DNA of 64,000 nt from Palsa-461 sp036844945 (GCA_036844945.1 DAIUEV010000006.1:19513-83512), one strand, 5' to 3'. Counted from the stretch's first letter, positions 15,576-24,993 are shown. Made by a program: numbers and translations. Notes: generated from the letters alone by a model not told the origin.

Positions 15576-15581
15576 TACTCT
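15576..15581 (+). promoter_or_regulatory. -10 box (TACTCT) for the leaderless DUF2461 gene
   Basis: TACTCT is followed by 6 nt (TCGAGC) and the GTG start at 15588. Confidence 0.5.
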
Positions 15582-15587
15582 TCGAGC

Positions 15588-16250
15588 GTGGGACCAGGGA
15601 AGGCACAGGCGGCGGCCCGGGGGGCCTTCAAGGGGTGGACGGCTGGGGCCGTCGAGTTCTTCGACCAGCTCGAGGTCGACAACACGAAGACCTTCTGGAC
15701 CGCCCACAAGGTCCTCTACGAGACCAAGGTGCGGGGGCCCATGGAAGCGCTGCTCGCCGAGCTCGCCCCGACCTGCGGCGAGGGCCGGATCTTCCGCCCC
15801 TACCGCGACACCCGGTTCAGCAAGGACAAGTCGCCCTACAAGACGAACATCGCGGCCCACAACGACGGCTGCTACATCTCGCTCAACGCCCACGCCCTCG
15901 GGGTGGGCGCGGGGCTGTACATGCCGTCACCGGACCAGCTGGCCCGCTTCCGCGAGGCGGTGGCCGACGACCGGATCGGGACCGAGCTCGAGCGCCTGGT
16001 CGCGGCGCTCAGGAAGAAGGGGGTGTCGGTCACCGCGCACGAGGTGCTGAAGACGGCCCCGCGCGGCTACCCAAGGGACCACCCCCGCCTCGAGCTGCTC
16101 CAGCACAAGGGCCTCACGGCGTGGCAGGAGTGGCCGGTCGGCGCGTGGCTCGGCACCGCCGCGCCGAAGAAGCGGGTGCTCGACTTCCTGAGCGCGTCGA
16201 AGCCGCTGCGGGCGTGGCTCGACGCGCACGTGGGCGAGGCCCGGGGCTGA
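15588..16250 (+). CDS. DUF2461-family protein
   Basis: The 220-residue protein carries the DUF2461 signature FRPYRDTRFSKDKSPYKTN and the following YISLNAHALGVGAGLYMPSPDQLARFREAV. Upstream is the FFDQLEVDNTKTFW-type motif. The family is widespread and its biochemical role is unknown. It starts with GTG 6 nt after a -10 box and is divergent from the TetR gene, so the shared operator may affect both. Confidence 0.9.
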   Translation: MGPGKAQAAARGAFKGWTAGAVEFFDQLEVDNTKTFWTAHKVLYETKVRGPMEALLAELAPTCGEGRIFRPYRDTRFSKDKSPYKTNIAAHNDGCYISLNAHALGVGAGLYMPSPDQLARFREAVADDRIGTELERLVAALRKKGVSVTAHEVLKTAPRGYPRDHPRLELLQHKGLTAWQEWPVGAWLGTAAPKKRVLDFLSASKPLRAWLDAHVGEARG

Positions 16251-16269
16251 CGCCCGCGCCCGCCCGGGC

Positions 16270-17487
16270 TCAGTCGGCCAGGGCCTGGTAGACGAGCGAG
16301 CGCAGCTGGGCCCGGAACGGGTACGAGGCCGAGGGCATGAGCTGGGTCATGAACACGACCGCCAGGTCCTCGACCGGGTCGATCCAGAACGCCGTCGACG
16401 CGGCGCCGCCCCAGTAGTACTCGCCGGCCGACCCGGCCATCGCAGTGGCGGCCGGTCCCTTGCTGACCGCGAACCCGAGTCCGAACCCGGTGCCGGACCA
16501 GCCGACCTCGCCGAACCCGCCGTAGGCGACGTCGGCAAGGTCGGCGCCGCCGGGCAGGTGGTTGACCCGCATGAGCTCGAGCGTCTTGCGGCCGAGGATC
16601 CGGTGCCCCTCGAGCTCCCCGCCGCCGACCAGCATCCGGCAGAAGTTGAGGTAGTCGGGCGTCGTCGAGACAAGGCCGCCGGCGCCGGACAGGTAGGCCG
16701 GCCTGCGGCGGTAGTTCGAGGTCTCCGGGTCATCGGAGAGCCGGGGGGCCTCACCCGGCTTGCGGGTGTAGTTGGCGGCGAAGCGCCCGAGCTTGTCGTC
16801 GGGGACCGAGAACCCGGTGTCGACCATCCCGAGGGGCTCGAAGATCTCGCTCCGCAGGTACGTGTCGAAGTCGGCCCCCGAGAGGATCTCGACGAGGCGG
16901 GCGCAGATGTCGGTCGACAGCCCATAGTTCCAGCGGGTGCCGGGCTGGAACTTGATCGGGTGGTGCCCGAGGATCTCGCAGACGGTCTCGAGCGTCGCCT
17001 TCGAGCCGGCCTCCCGACGCTCCGCCGCGAACGCGGCGTCGATCGGGTTGTCGGAGGCGAAGTTGCCGGGGAGCCCGGTCATGTGCATGAGGGCGTCACG
17101 CACCGAGATCGGCCGGTCGGGCTCGCTCAGCTCGACCGAGCCGTCGGCGCCGACGGTGCCCACCTTCATCCCCTTCCACGACGGGATGTAGCGCTCGACC
17201 GGGTCGGCGAGGAGGAACGAACCCTTCTCGAACAGCTGCATGAGGGCGACCGAGGTGATCGGCTTCGTCATGGAGTAGATGCGCCAGATCGTGTCATCGG
17301 CCACCGGCTTGCCCCGCTCGCGGTCCATGAGGCCGAGGCCGCGGTGGAACGCGACGTGGTCGCCCCGGGCGACCGTGATCTGACAGCCGGCGATCTTGCC
17401 GGACGAGACGTAGCGGTGCTCGAAGTGCTCGGTGATCCGCTCCAGCCGGCGCTCGTCGAATCCGGCCGCTTCCGCGTCGACCTTCAT
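16270..17487 (-). CDS. Serine hydrolase of the beta-lactamase/esterase (class C) family
   Basis: The 405-residue protein has the SxxK motif SMTK (S72, K75) and a Tyr motif WNYGLS (Y188), typical of EstB-like esterases rather than true beta-lactamases. The region around HTGLPGN-like MHMTGLPGNF and the C-terminal GWSGTGFGLGFAV fit the same family. No signal peptide is seen, so it is probably cytoplasmic. The ATG at 17487 follows a GGAGGGG tract; an upstream GTG (17538) would add 17 residues. The substrate is likely a short-chain ester; unconfirmed. Confidence 0.88.
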   Translation of the reverse strand: MKVDAEAAGFDERRLERITEHFEHRYVSSGKIAGCQITVARGDHVAFHRGLGLMDRERGKPVADDTIWRIYSMTKPITSVALMQLFEKGSFLLADPVERYIPSWKGMKVGTVGADGSVELSEPDRPISVRDALMHMTGLPGNFASDNPIDAAFAAERREAGSKATLETVCEILGHHPIKFQPGTRWNYGLSTDICARLVEILSGADFDTYLRSEIFEPLGMVDTGFSVPDDKLGRFAANYTRKPGEAPRLSDDPETSNYRRRPAYLSGAGGLVSTTPDYLNFCRMLVGGGELEGHRILGRKTLELMRVNHLPGGADLADVAYGGFGEVGWSGTGFGLGFAVSKGPAATAMAGSAGEYYWGGAASTAFWIDPVEDLAVVFMTQLMPSASYPFRAQLRSLVYQALAD

Positions 17488-17679
17488 GGTCCCCTCCGGG
17501 TCGGTGGTCTGGAATCGTTCCCAGGCGTCGCGGGTCACGATAACCCCGTCGCCCGCCGGCCGTCGCCCGGGTTTGTCCCCGGCTCGGTCCGGTCCGGCGC
17601 GGTGCGCGAGACTGCGCCCGGTGCTCGCCTCCGTGACCCCGGCGCGGCCACGCGCGCAGTCCCGCGGAGGAGACGCCCA

Positions 17680-18513
17680 GTGCGCCTAGGGCTCCTCGGT
17701 GTCCGCGGCTCGACGCCCGCGCCGGGACTGGAGTTCGTCCGCTACGGCGGTCACACCTCGTGCGTGGCGGTGGCCCACGACGGGGAGGTGCCGACGCTCG
17801 TCCTCGACGCCGGCACGGGGCTGCGCTCGCTGCCGACGCTCCTCGGTGACCGGCCGTTCCACGGGTCGATCGTGCTCGGCCACCTCCACTGGGACCACAC
17901 GATGGGGCTCCCGTTCTGCCGGGCGGTCGACCACCCCAAGTCTCACGTCTCGCTGTGGGTGCCCGCCCAGGGCGACACCGAGACGATCCTCGAGCGCTGG
18001 ATGGCGCCCCCGCACTTCCCGATCACCCCGACCCAGCTGCGCGGCACGTGGCACTTCGGCGGCCTGGAGGAGGGCGCGCACAACCTCGAGGGCTTCGTGG
18101 TGTTGGCGCGCGAGATCCCCCACAAGGGCGGCCGGACCTTCGGCTTCCGGGTGTCCGACGGCACCGCCTCGTTCGCGTACCTGAGCGACCACTGCCCGAC
18201 GGTGCTCGGGCCCGGGCCGAAAGGGCTCGGCGAACTCCACCCTGCGGCGATGGCGCTCGCGGAGGGGTGCGACCTCCTCATCCACGACGCGCAGTACCTC
18301 GACGAGGAACTGGCCGCCCGGGCCGACTTCGGGCATTCCGCGGCCAGCTACGCGGTCGAACTGGCCGAGGCGGCGTCGGTCCCCCGGGTCCTGCTCTTCC
18401 ACCACGACCCGCCGCGCACCGACGACGAGATCGACGCGCTGGTCGCTCGCTACGCGGGGGCCGCCGTCACGGTGGAGGCGGCGCGCCAGGGCACCGTGAT
18501 CGACCTCGGGTAG
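17680..18513 (+). CDS. MBL-fold metallo-hydrolase (phosphodiesterase/RNase Z-like)
   Basis: The 277-residue protein has the metal motif HLHWDH (H68, H70, D72, H73), the N-terminal LGVRGSTPAPGLEFVRYGGHTSC and later SDHCPT, HDAQY and FHHDPPRTDDEID. The opening GxRGSTP...YGGNT-like motif is shared with cyclic-nucleotide-phosphodiesterase-like MBL proteins. The substrate is unknown. The GTG start at 17680 has a GGAGGAG tract 7 nt upstream. It is convergent with the secreted repeat protein gene (11 nt apart). Confidence 0.87.
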   Translation: MRLGLLGVRGSTPAPGLEFVRYGGHTSCVAVAHDGEVPTLVLDAGTGLRSLPTLLGDRPFHGSIVLGHLHWDHTMGLPFCRAVDHPKSHVSLWVPAQGDTETILERWMAPPHFPITPTQLRGTWHFGGLEEGAHNLEGFVVLAREIPHKGGRTFGFRVSDGTASFAYLSDHCPTVLGPGPKGLGELHPAAMALAEGCDLLIHDAQYLDEELAARADFGHSAASYAVELAEAASVPRVLLFHHDPPRTDDEIDALVARYAGAAVTVEAARQGTVIDLG

Positions 18514-18524
18514 GGCCCGGCCCG

Positions 18525-20399
18525 TCAGGGTTTGGACAGCGTCACTCCGCCTCCACCGACGAAGGTGAAGACCGGCGCGGGCAGCCCGGTCACCCCGATC
18601 GGCACCTTGGCCACGTCACCGGCCGCGTCGACCACGACGATGTCGCAGGTGCCGGGTGCCGCCGGCGGCGCCCCCGAGCACGGGGACGCGCCGGTCACCG
18701 AGTCCGCGTAGTCGGTGTAGCTCTCGACCGTGGCGTTGGTGGTGAGGTTGCCCGCCTCGTCGGTGACGTTCGGGAACGAGTCCGAGATCACCGAGCAGTC
18801 GATCGGGAGCCCGCTGAACGGGTCGGTGACGACCCCCGGGACGTACGGGCACTCCTCGACGAGGGCCGGCGAGTCGGGGGTGAAGCCCGAGGCGTCGACC
18901 ACCACCTCGGTGCCCGAGGGGATGGCCGCTTGATCGAGGGCGCCCTCGAGCGCGAGCACAGCCACGTTGGGCGAGAAGGTCCGGGGCGCCCCGAAGGAGA
19001 TCGGGGTCGAGGCCGCCTCACCCGAGTCGTCGACGAAGGTCACGTCGCAGCTCGCCCCCCGGGCCCGTTGCGCCGGGGTGGGCGGGCACGGGAACGCCGC
19101 CGCGTCGGCGGTCGCATCGTTCCCGGCGCTGTCGATGTCGGTGCCGGGCCCGGTATCGAAGTTGGGCGGCCCGAGCGCCCCGGTCAGCACGGTGAAGTCC
19201 GCCTCGACGGAGCCGTCCGCGCCCGTCGCCCCGAACGCCGTGGTGAGCTCGTTCGGGGTGAACGGGTTGGAGCAGCCGACCGGGAGCGTCACGCCGTTGA
19301 ACGTGACCGTCGGCTCCCCGGGGGTGCGGTTGCACTCGTAGGAGAAGGCGTAGTTGTTGGCGGAGAAGCCCGAACCGCCGAGCACCACCTGCTGGCCGTT
19401 CAGGAGGCCGGACGACGGGGTGGCCGTGATGCTCGGCACGGGGACCGGCCCGAGCAACCCCAGGGAGCCGTGCCCGGTGTTCCCGCCGGAGTCCTCCACG
19501 ACGATGTCGCAGCTCCCCCCGAGCGCGACGTTGGCCGCGCTGGGAGGGCACGGATAGGCGGCCGACTGGGCGTTCTCCCCGACGTTGCCTTCGACGAGCG
19601 TGAACGTCGTCGTGAGCGATCCGGTCGAATCGGTGGACGGGGGGAACGGCGCGTTCAGGATGGAGAAAGGCGGTGTGCAGCCGACGGTGGGGCCGAAGCC
19701 CACGGGGTTGTTGGGCTCCCCGGGAGTCAGGTTGCACTCCTCGACGAGGACCGGCGAGTCGGGGGCGAACCCCGACGCGGTCACCTGGACGGGCTGGCCG
19801 TTGGCCTCGTATCCGCCGGCCGCCGAGACCACCGGGGTCGAGCTGAGCGGCCGCCCGAAGGAGATGCCGGCGCGGGCGACGTCGCCGGCCAGGTCGCCGT
19901 AGACGAGGTAACAGCCGTCGCCGGCCGCCTGTTGGGCCGGGGTGGGCGGGCAGGGGTAGTTCGCGGCGTCCGCTCCGGCGTCGTTGCCGGCGCTGTCGGT
20001 CCCGCTGGTCGGCGGCCCGAGCGCCCCGGTGTGGACGATGAAGGTGGTCGAGAAGGACCCGGCGGCCGAGGTGGAGACGATGGTCGAGAAGATGACGTTT
20101 CCGGGGGAGCCGAAGATGGGGGAGCAGCTCACCGGGATCGCGATCCCGACGTAGGTGACGGTCGGCTGGCCCGGGTCGCTGTTGCACTCGAGGATCGCCC
20201 CGGTCTGGTTCGGGGTGAGCCCGGCGCCCGAGACGTTCACGCCCTCCCCGTTCACCAGCCCGACGTCGGGGGACACGATGAGCGAGGCCCCGGCCGTCAG
20301 CGAGTTGAGCGCGCCGGCCGGGATGGCGAAGCCGAGGACGGCGAGGGCGCACGCCGCCCCGATCACCCCGAGCCGCACACCGCTGCCTCGTCGCCCCAT
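18525..20399 (-). CDS. Secreted protein with four neocarzinostatin-like repeats
   Basis: The 624-residue protein begins with a signal peptide (about 1-31, GVIGAACALAVLGFAIPAGA). Four divergent repeats of about 130-150 residues follow (roughly 40-182, 188-315, 321-470, 477-604). Each opens with a G-x-x-V-x-V-x-G-x-G-F/L beta motif, has ECN or EEC with a second Cys, a PCPP or equivalent, and ends CD/CYxVxxDxxG. This layout resembles the immunoglobulin-like fold and paired cysteines of the neocarzinostatin apoprotein family. There is no LPXTG or membrane anchor; the C-terminus is a short GGGGVTLSKP tail. It is probably extracellular; ligand and role are unknown. Confidence 0.75.
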   Translation of the reverse strand: MGRRGSGVRLGVIGAACALAVLGFAIPAGALNSLTAGASLIVSPDVGLVNGEGVNVSGAGLTPNQTGAILECNSDPGQPTVTYVGIAIPVSCSPIFGSPGNVIFSTIVSTSAAGSFSTTFIVHTGALGPPTSGTDSAGNDAGADAANYPCPPTPAQQAAGDGCYLVYGDLAGDVARAGISFGRPLSSTPVVSAAGGYEANGQPVQVTASGFAPDSPVLVEECNLTPGEPNNPVGFGPTVGCTPPFSILNAPFPPSTDSTGSLTTTFTLVEGNVGENAQSAAYPCPPSAANVALGGSCDIVVEDSGGNTGHGSLGLLGPVPVPSITATPSSGLLNGQQVVLGGSGFSANNYAFSYECNRTPGEPTVTFNGVTLPVGCSNPFTPNELTTAFGATGADGSVEADFTVLTGALGPPNFDTGPGTDIDSAGNDATADAAAFPCPPTPAQRARGASCDVTFVDDSGEAASTPISFGAPRTFSPNVAVLALEGALDQAAIPSGTEVVVDASGFTPDSPALVEECPYVPGVVTDPFSGLPIDCSVISDSFPNVTDEAGNLTTNATVESYTDYADSVTGASPCSGAPPAAPGTCDIVVVDAAGDVAKVPIGVTGLPAPVFTFVGGGGVTLSKP

Positions 20400-20548
20400 C
20401 CCACCCCCCAACGGCCGAACGCTACTGCCGCCCCGTTGGCGCGGCCCGGTCCGCAACCGACCACAACGACGCTCGGGAAGGCCCCCTGGTTGACGCGCCG
20501 ACCGCCACCGTCGGAGCGTGGCCCATCGGGTCGGCGGGGCGGGCGCGC

Positions 20549-20554
20549 TACGTT
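20549..20554 (+). promoter_or_regulatory. -10 box (TACGTT) for the leaderless aldo/keto reductase gene
   Basis: TACGTT is followed by 6 nt (CGAGCC) and the ATG at 20561. Confidence 0.5.
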
Positions 20555-20560
20555 CGAGCC

Positions 20561-21583
20561 ATGGACATGCGAACCCTGGGGAGAACCGGCGTCAAGGTCA
20601 GCCCGCTGTGTCTCGGCGCCATGATGTTCGGAGGTTGGGGCAATCCCGACCATGACGACTCGGTGCGGATCATCCACCGCGCGCTCGACGCCGGGATCAA
20701 CTTCGTCGACACGGCCGACGTCTACTCGCGCGGCGAGTCAGAGGAGATCGTGGCGAAGGCGCTCAAGGGACGTCGGGAGAATGTGGTGCTCGCGACCAAG
20801 GTGCACGGGGTGATGGGTGAGGACCCGAACGCACAGGGCAACTCCCGCCGCTGGATCATCGCCGAGTGCGAGCAGAGCCTGCGCCGCCTCGGCACCGACT
20901 GGATCGACCTCTACCAGATCCACCGGCCCGATCCGGGCTGTGACATCGAAGAGACGCTCGGCGCGTTGAGCGATCTCGTGCACCAGGGCAAGGTCCGTTA
21001 CATCGGCTCCTCCACCTTCCCGGCGGTCGACATCGCCGAGGCCCAGTGGGCGGCCGAGCGGCACGGCACGGAGCGCTTCAAATGCGAGCAGCCCCCCTAC
21101 TCGATGCTGGTGCGGGGGATCGAGACCGACGTGCTGCCGACCATCGAGCGCTACGGGATGGGCGCCATCACCTGGAGTCCGCTCGCGGGTGGATGGCTGT
21201 CGGGCGCGTACCGGGTGGGGGCCGACATCCCGACCTCCAGGCGGGCATCGCGGATCCCAGGCCGCTACGACATGTCCAACCCGGCCAACCAGCGCAAGCT
21301 CGAGGTGGCCGACGAGCTGGCCAAGCTGGCCGACAAGGCCGGGATGAGCCTCGTGCACCTGGCGGTCGCCTTCGTGCTCGCGCACCGTGCCGTCACCGCG
21401 GCGATCATCGGGCCGCGCACGATGGAGCAGCTCGAGACCCAGCTCGGCGCGGCCGACGTCACGCTGCCGGCCGACGTCCTCGACGCGATCGACGAGATCA
21501 ACCCCCCGGGCCGCAACCTCAACCGGGCCGACGGCGGCTACGTGCCGGCGTCGCTCACCGACAGCCGGCTGCGCCGCCGCTGA
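20561..21583 (+). CDS. Aldo/keto reductase
   Basis: The 340-residue TIM-barrel oxidoreductase has the catalytic tetrad D50, Y55, K80 and H121 (LYQIHRPD). Late IGPRTMEQL and WSPLAGGWLSGAYR segments contact NADPH in this family. It resembles YajO/YghZ-type reductases that reduce aldehydes or ketones with NADPH. Its stop lies immediately next to the stop of the convergent cob operon (2 nt), so it is not part of cobalamin synthesis. Confidence 0.92.
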   Translation: MDMRTLGRTGVKVSPLCLGAMMFGGWGNPDHDDSVRIIHRALDAGINFVDTADVYSRGESEEIVAKALKGRRENVVLATKVHGVMGEDPNAQGNSRRWIIAECEQSLRRLGTDWIDLYQIHRPDPGCDIEETLGALSDLVHQGKVRYIGSSTFPAVDIAEAQWAAERHGTERFKCEQPPYSMLVRGIETDVLPTIERYGMGAITWSPLAGGWLSGAYRVGADIPTSRRASRIPGRYDMSNPANQRKLEVADELAKLADKAGMSLVHLAVAFVLAHRAVTAAIIGPRTMEQLETQLGAADVTLPADVLDAIDEINPPGRNLNRADGGYVPASLTDSRLRRR

Positions 21584-21584
21584 G

Positions 21585-23102
21585 CTACGGGGCCGGTCGG
21601 GTCCCGACCCGGTGCTCGTAGCCGGGGAGCGGGGTCCGGTACAGGCATCCGTCGCAGTTCATAGCGACCGGCGCGCCCAGCGCCTCGTCATAGCGCGACC
21701 AGGCCAGCTCGACGAGCCGGTCGTCGATGCCGAGGTGCGGGCCGAGCGCGACCTCGGTGTCGGGATGGGCCCCGGCCCAGTCCCGCGCCGCCTGCCCGAT
21801 CCGCTCGACCAGGAGCCCGGTGAAGAGGAAGTAGGGAACGACGGCGATCCGACGGGCACCGAGCGCGTGGCAGCGGTCGAGGGCGTCGGCCACCCCCGGC
21901 CTCGCCAGCGACACGAAGGCCGGCTCGACCGCCCCGAGCGGTGGCGTGGACCCGGCCGGAGCGGACGCGGCCGGACCGACGGCCAGGCCCCGGCCGTCGG
22001 CGAGCAGGCGGGCGGCCTTCACCAGGTCGGCGTTCGCGTCGGGGTCGGTCGAGCCGCGGCCGACCAGGACGACGGCGTCGTCCGGCCCCTCCGGCCACCG
22101 GTGGGGCGACGGGGCGAACGCGGTCTCCCGCACCCGGTCCTCCGCCACCGCCAGCACCAGCGGGTGGAGCCCGAGGTCGCGCCCGTAGCGGAACGCTGTG
22201 TCCGGGTGCCGCGCCCGCGCCCGGGCCAGGGCGCCGGGGCCGTCGTCCTTCAGGTGGCCGGCTCCGAGGAGCAGCAGGGGGACCGCGACCACCCTGGTGC
22301 TGCCGTCGGCGACCAACCGGTCGACCGCTTCGTCGAGCGACGGTTCGACGAACTCGATGAAGCCGGGTTCGACGGCCACCTCGGGCCGCGCCTTCGCCAG
22401 CGTGACCGCGAACCGCCGGAGCTCATCGGCCCCCTCGGGTGAGCGTGTCCCGTGCCCGATGAGAAGGAGTGCCGCGGGTCTCTTCGCGGGCGGCCGGACC
22501 TGGGCCCGCCGGACCAGCGCGTTGAGCAGCGCCGCCGCGACCGCGGCCCCGCCGCGTTCCCCTCGGAGCGCGATGGCCGGCACCCCGCGCCGGGTCGCGG
22601 TCTCGAGCAGCGCCTCCTTGGACTCGGCCGCGCCGACGTACCCCACCGGCGTGCCGATCACCAGCGCCGGGCGGACCTCCCCCGACTCGATGCGCGCGCT
22701 GAGCTCGGCCAGCGCCGTCGGCGCACAGCCGACGACGAAGACCGCGCCGTCGGGATGCGCTGCGGCCGCCCGGGCCATCGCCGCCGCCGACCGGCTCGGG
22801 AACGGACCGGCGTCGGCGACCTCGCCGAGGGTGCAGATGGCAGCGACCCCGGTGATGGCGGCGCGGACCATCTCGATGTCGCACACGACCGGGGCGCCCG
22901 AGGCGAGCGCGGCGGTCCCCGCGTCGACGGCCGATTCGGGGATCACGAGGTGGGGGACGAGGCCCGGGTCGGCCGTGGCGTGCACGACCCGGGCGGCGAG
23001 GGCGGCGGCGCCCTCGGTCCAGCCGGAGAGGTCGACCCGCTCCGCCAGCAGCCGGTAGCTCTCCTCTTCGATGGGGTGCACCACGCCGGGCTCGGTCGTC
23101 AC
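21585..23102 (-). CDS. cbiC-cbiX: Precorrin-8X methylmutase / CbiX cobaltochelatase fusion
   Basis: The 505-residue protein has two parts. Residues 1-200 are CobH/CbiC, with the catalytic His likely H41 (RVVHATAD) and a C-terminal GTPVGYVGAAESKEAL, which moves the C11 methyl group to C12. Residues 210-505 are a double-length CbiX-type chelatase with GHGTR (H217) and a second AGHLKDDGP half. It ends with MNCDGC (C483, C486), the kind of Cys pair linked to the Fe-S site of long CbiX proteins. The GTG start overlaps the ferredoxin stop by 4 nt. It is the last gene of the leftward corrin operon. Confidence 0.9.
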   Translation of the reverse strand: MTTEPGVVHPIEEESYRLLAERVDLSGWTEGAAALAARVVHATADPGLVPHLVIPESAVDAGTAALASGAPVVCDIEMVRAAITGVAAICTLGEVADAGPFPSRSAAAMARAAAAHPDGAVFVVGCAPTALAELSARIESGEVRPALVIGTPVGYVGAAESKEALLETATRRGVPAIALRGERGGAAVAAALLNALVRRAQVRPPAKRPAALLLIGHGTRSPEGADELRRFAVTLAKARPEVAVEPGFIEFVEPSLDEAVDRLVADGSTRVVAVPLLLLGAGHLKDDGPGALARARARHPDTAFRYGRDLGLHPLVLAVAEDRVRETAFAPSPHRWPEGPDDAVVLVGRGSTDPDANADLVKAARLLADGRGLAVGPAASAPAGSTPPLGAVEPAFVSLARPGVADALDRCHALGARRIAVVPYFLFTGLLVERIGQAARDWAGAHPDTEVALGPHLGIDDRLVELAWSRYDEALGAPVAMNCDGCLYRTPLPGYEHRVGTRPAP

Positions 23103-23287
23103 CGCGCCGGCTCCACCAGCGCGTCGCGCGGGCACACCTCGATGCACTCGAGGCAGAGCGTGCACCGGTCGGCCACGACCACGGGTCGCCTCGGCCCGAC
23201 CAGCAGCGCGGAGGTCGGGCAGGTCGCGAGGCAGGCCCCGCAGGCCGTGCATCGATCCGTGACGGTCACCGCGAGGGTTGCGGTCAC
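23099..23287 (-). CDS. Small 2[4Fe-4S] ferredoxin in the cob operon
   Basis: The 62-residue protein has two complete CxxCxxCxxxCP clusters (C13, C16, C19, C23 and C42, C45, C48, C52), a bacterial-type dicluster ferredoxin. It is locked into the cob operon: its GTG overlaps the CobJ stop and its TGA overlaps the CbiC-CbiX start, both as GTGA. A role as electron donor to a corrin-ring reductase or to the Cys-tailed CbiX is plausible but unproven. Confidence 0.9.
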   Translation of the reverse strand: MTATLAVTVTDRCTACGACLATCPTSALLVGPRRPVVVADRCTLCLECIEVCPRDALVEPAR

Positions 23288-24993
23288 GAGCGATAGCCCC
23301 GCGGGGTGACCATCCGCCCGCCCGCCACCTTGGTCTGTGAGGACCCCACCACGACGCACGTGGTCATGTTGACCGCTTCGCAGTCGAGGTCGCCAAGCGT
23401 CGTGAGGACCACCTGCTCCCCGGGCCGGCCCGCGTCGACCACCACGCCGACCGGGGTCGTGGCGGCGAGGTGCTCGAGGAGGAGCGAGCGCGCCTTTTCG
23501 ATCTGCCAGGTGCGGGTCCGGGAGCGGGGGTTGTAGATCACGAGCACGAGATCGGTCTCCGCGGCCGCTCGGATCCGGGCCTGGATCCTCTCCCAGGGGG
23601 TCAGGAGGTCCGAGAGGCTGACCGTGAGGAAGTCGTGCCCGAGCGGCGCGCCGAGGAGCGCAGCAGCGGCCAGGCCCGCGGTCACCCCCGGGATCACCTC
23701 GATCTCGACGTCCACGTACCGCTCGCCCCCCGGCCCGGCCGGGTCGGCCAGCTCGAGCGCCGGTGAGGCCATGGCGTAGACCCCGGCATCGCCCGAGCAC
23801 ACGAGGGCCACCCGCCGCCCCCCGGCCGCGAGGTCGAGGGCGAGCCGGACGCGGTCGAGCTCCGCGCCGATCGGGAACCGTCGGACCTCCTGGGCCGGGG
23901 TGAGCAGATCGGCGCACTGCTCGACGTAGGCGTCGAGGCCGACGACCACCTCGGCGTGACGGATGGCGGCGACCGCTTCGGGAGTGCGCCGGGCGGCGCT
24001 GCCCGGGCCGAGCCCGACCAGGCGTAGCGATCCCGTCGGGCCCGTCCGCCGGGCCACCGCCACGGTGACCTTCGGCGCCACCACCTTGGTCACGGCCAGC
24101 TCGGCTCCCGGGCCGGCCCCCAAGAGCGCGGCCGCCTCGGCCACCGAGCGGGTGCCCACCGCTTCGGACACGACCGCACTCGGGGTGGGCACTGACACGG
24201 CGTCGAGGGCGGCCGCCCCGTACGACCGCAGCGGGACGCCCCGCTCGGCGGCCAGGGCCACCAGCGCCGGGTGCCCGGCCCGGCGGTCGATGGTGGCGAC
24301 CGACGACACCGCGTCCGCGGCCAAGCCGGCGTCGGCGAGGGCGCTGGTCACCGCGGCGCCGACCTCGTCGGGTGACGCGTCGGTCGTGGTCCCCACGCCG
24401 ACCACGAGGGAGGGCGGGTGGAGCGCCACGACGCCGTCGGCCGGATCGACGATGCGGTCCGTCACGACGATCCGCAAGGCCCCCTCGGCGGCACCGGCCG
24501 CCGGGCCGGGCGGCAGGGACCCGAGCGAGGGCGGGAGCGGCCAGTCGAGCAGCCGGTCGACGGTGACCAGGTCGCCCGCGAGCAGCGCCGCGGTGACCCG
24601 GGCGACGTCGCCCTCGGCCCGCCAGCCGGGCAGGTCGTCGAGGGCGGCCACCCCGAGCCGGTCGGTGGCGGTCGTGATGACGGGACGGGCCCCGAGCAGG
24701 CCGGCCACCTCTCGGGCCAAGGCGTTCGCCCCGCCGGCATGGCCGCCGCACACGGACAGCGCGAACTCCCCGGCGTCGTCGACGCAGACCACGGCGGGAT
24801 CGCTGCGCTTGTCGGAGAGCAGGGGGGCGACCAGGCGGACGGTCGCCCCGAGTGCGAGCACCACCACGAAGGCGTCTACGTCGCCCCAACGGGCGGCCAG
24901 GGTCGCACCCGGCGAGCCGTGCACGTGCTCGAAGGGGAGGCGCTCGGCGATGCGCCGCCCCGGCTCGGTCACCGAGAGGGTGAGGACCCTCAT
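23284..24993 (-). CDS. cbiG-cobJ: CbiG / CobJ fusion (cobalt-precorrin-5A hydrolase + precorrin-3B C17-methyltransferase)
   Basis: The 569-residue protein combines CbiG (about 1-325) with CobJ/CbiH (about 330-569). The CbiG part shows VVLALGATVRLVAPLLSDKRSDPAVV, a C-terminal VVGVGTTTDASPDEV and SVPTPSAVVSEAVGTRSVAEAAAL. The CobJ part is a tetrapyrrole methylase with GLGPGS, CSGDAGVYAMA and VIYNPRSRTR. Together they perform ring contraction with C17 methylation and the opening of the delta-lactone that releases acetaldehyde. This fusion is known in other actinobacteria. The ATG at 24993 overlaps the CobL stop (ATGA). Confidence 0.94.
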   Translation of the reverse strand: MRVLTLSVTEPGRRIAERLPFEHVHGSPGATLAARWGDVDAFVVVLALGATVRLVAPLLSDKRSDPAVVCVDDAGEFALSVCGGHAGGANALAREVAGLLGARPVITTATDRLGVAALDDLPGWRAEGDVARVTAALLAGDLVTVDRLLDWPLPPSLGSLPPGPAAGAAEGALRIVVTDRIVDPADGVVALHPPSLVVGVGTTTDASPDEVGAAVTSALADAGLAADAVSSVATIDRRAGHPALVALAAERGVPLRSYGAAALDAVSVPTPSAVVSEAVGTRSVAEAAALLGAGPGAELAVTKVVAPKVTVAVARRTGPTGSLRLVGLGPGSAARRTPEAVAAIRHAEVVVGLDAYVEQCADLLTPAQEVRRFPIGAELDRVRLALDLAAGGRRVALVCSGDAGVYAMASPALELADPAGPGGERYVDVEIEVIPGVTAGLAAAALLGAPLGHDFLTVSLSDLLTPWERIQARIRAAAETDLVLVIYNPRSRTRTWQIEKARSLLLEHLAATTPVGVVVDAGRPGEQVVLTTLGDLDCEAVNMTTCVVVGSSQTKVAGGRMVTPRGYRS

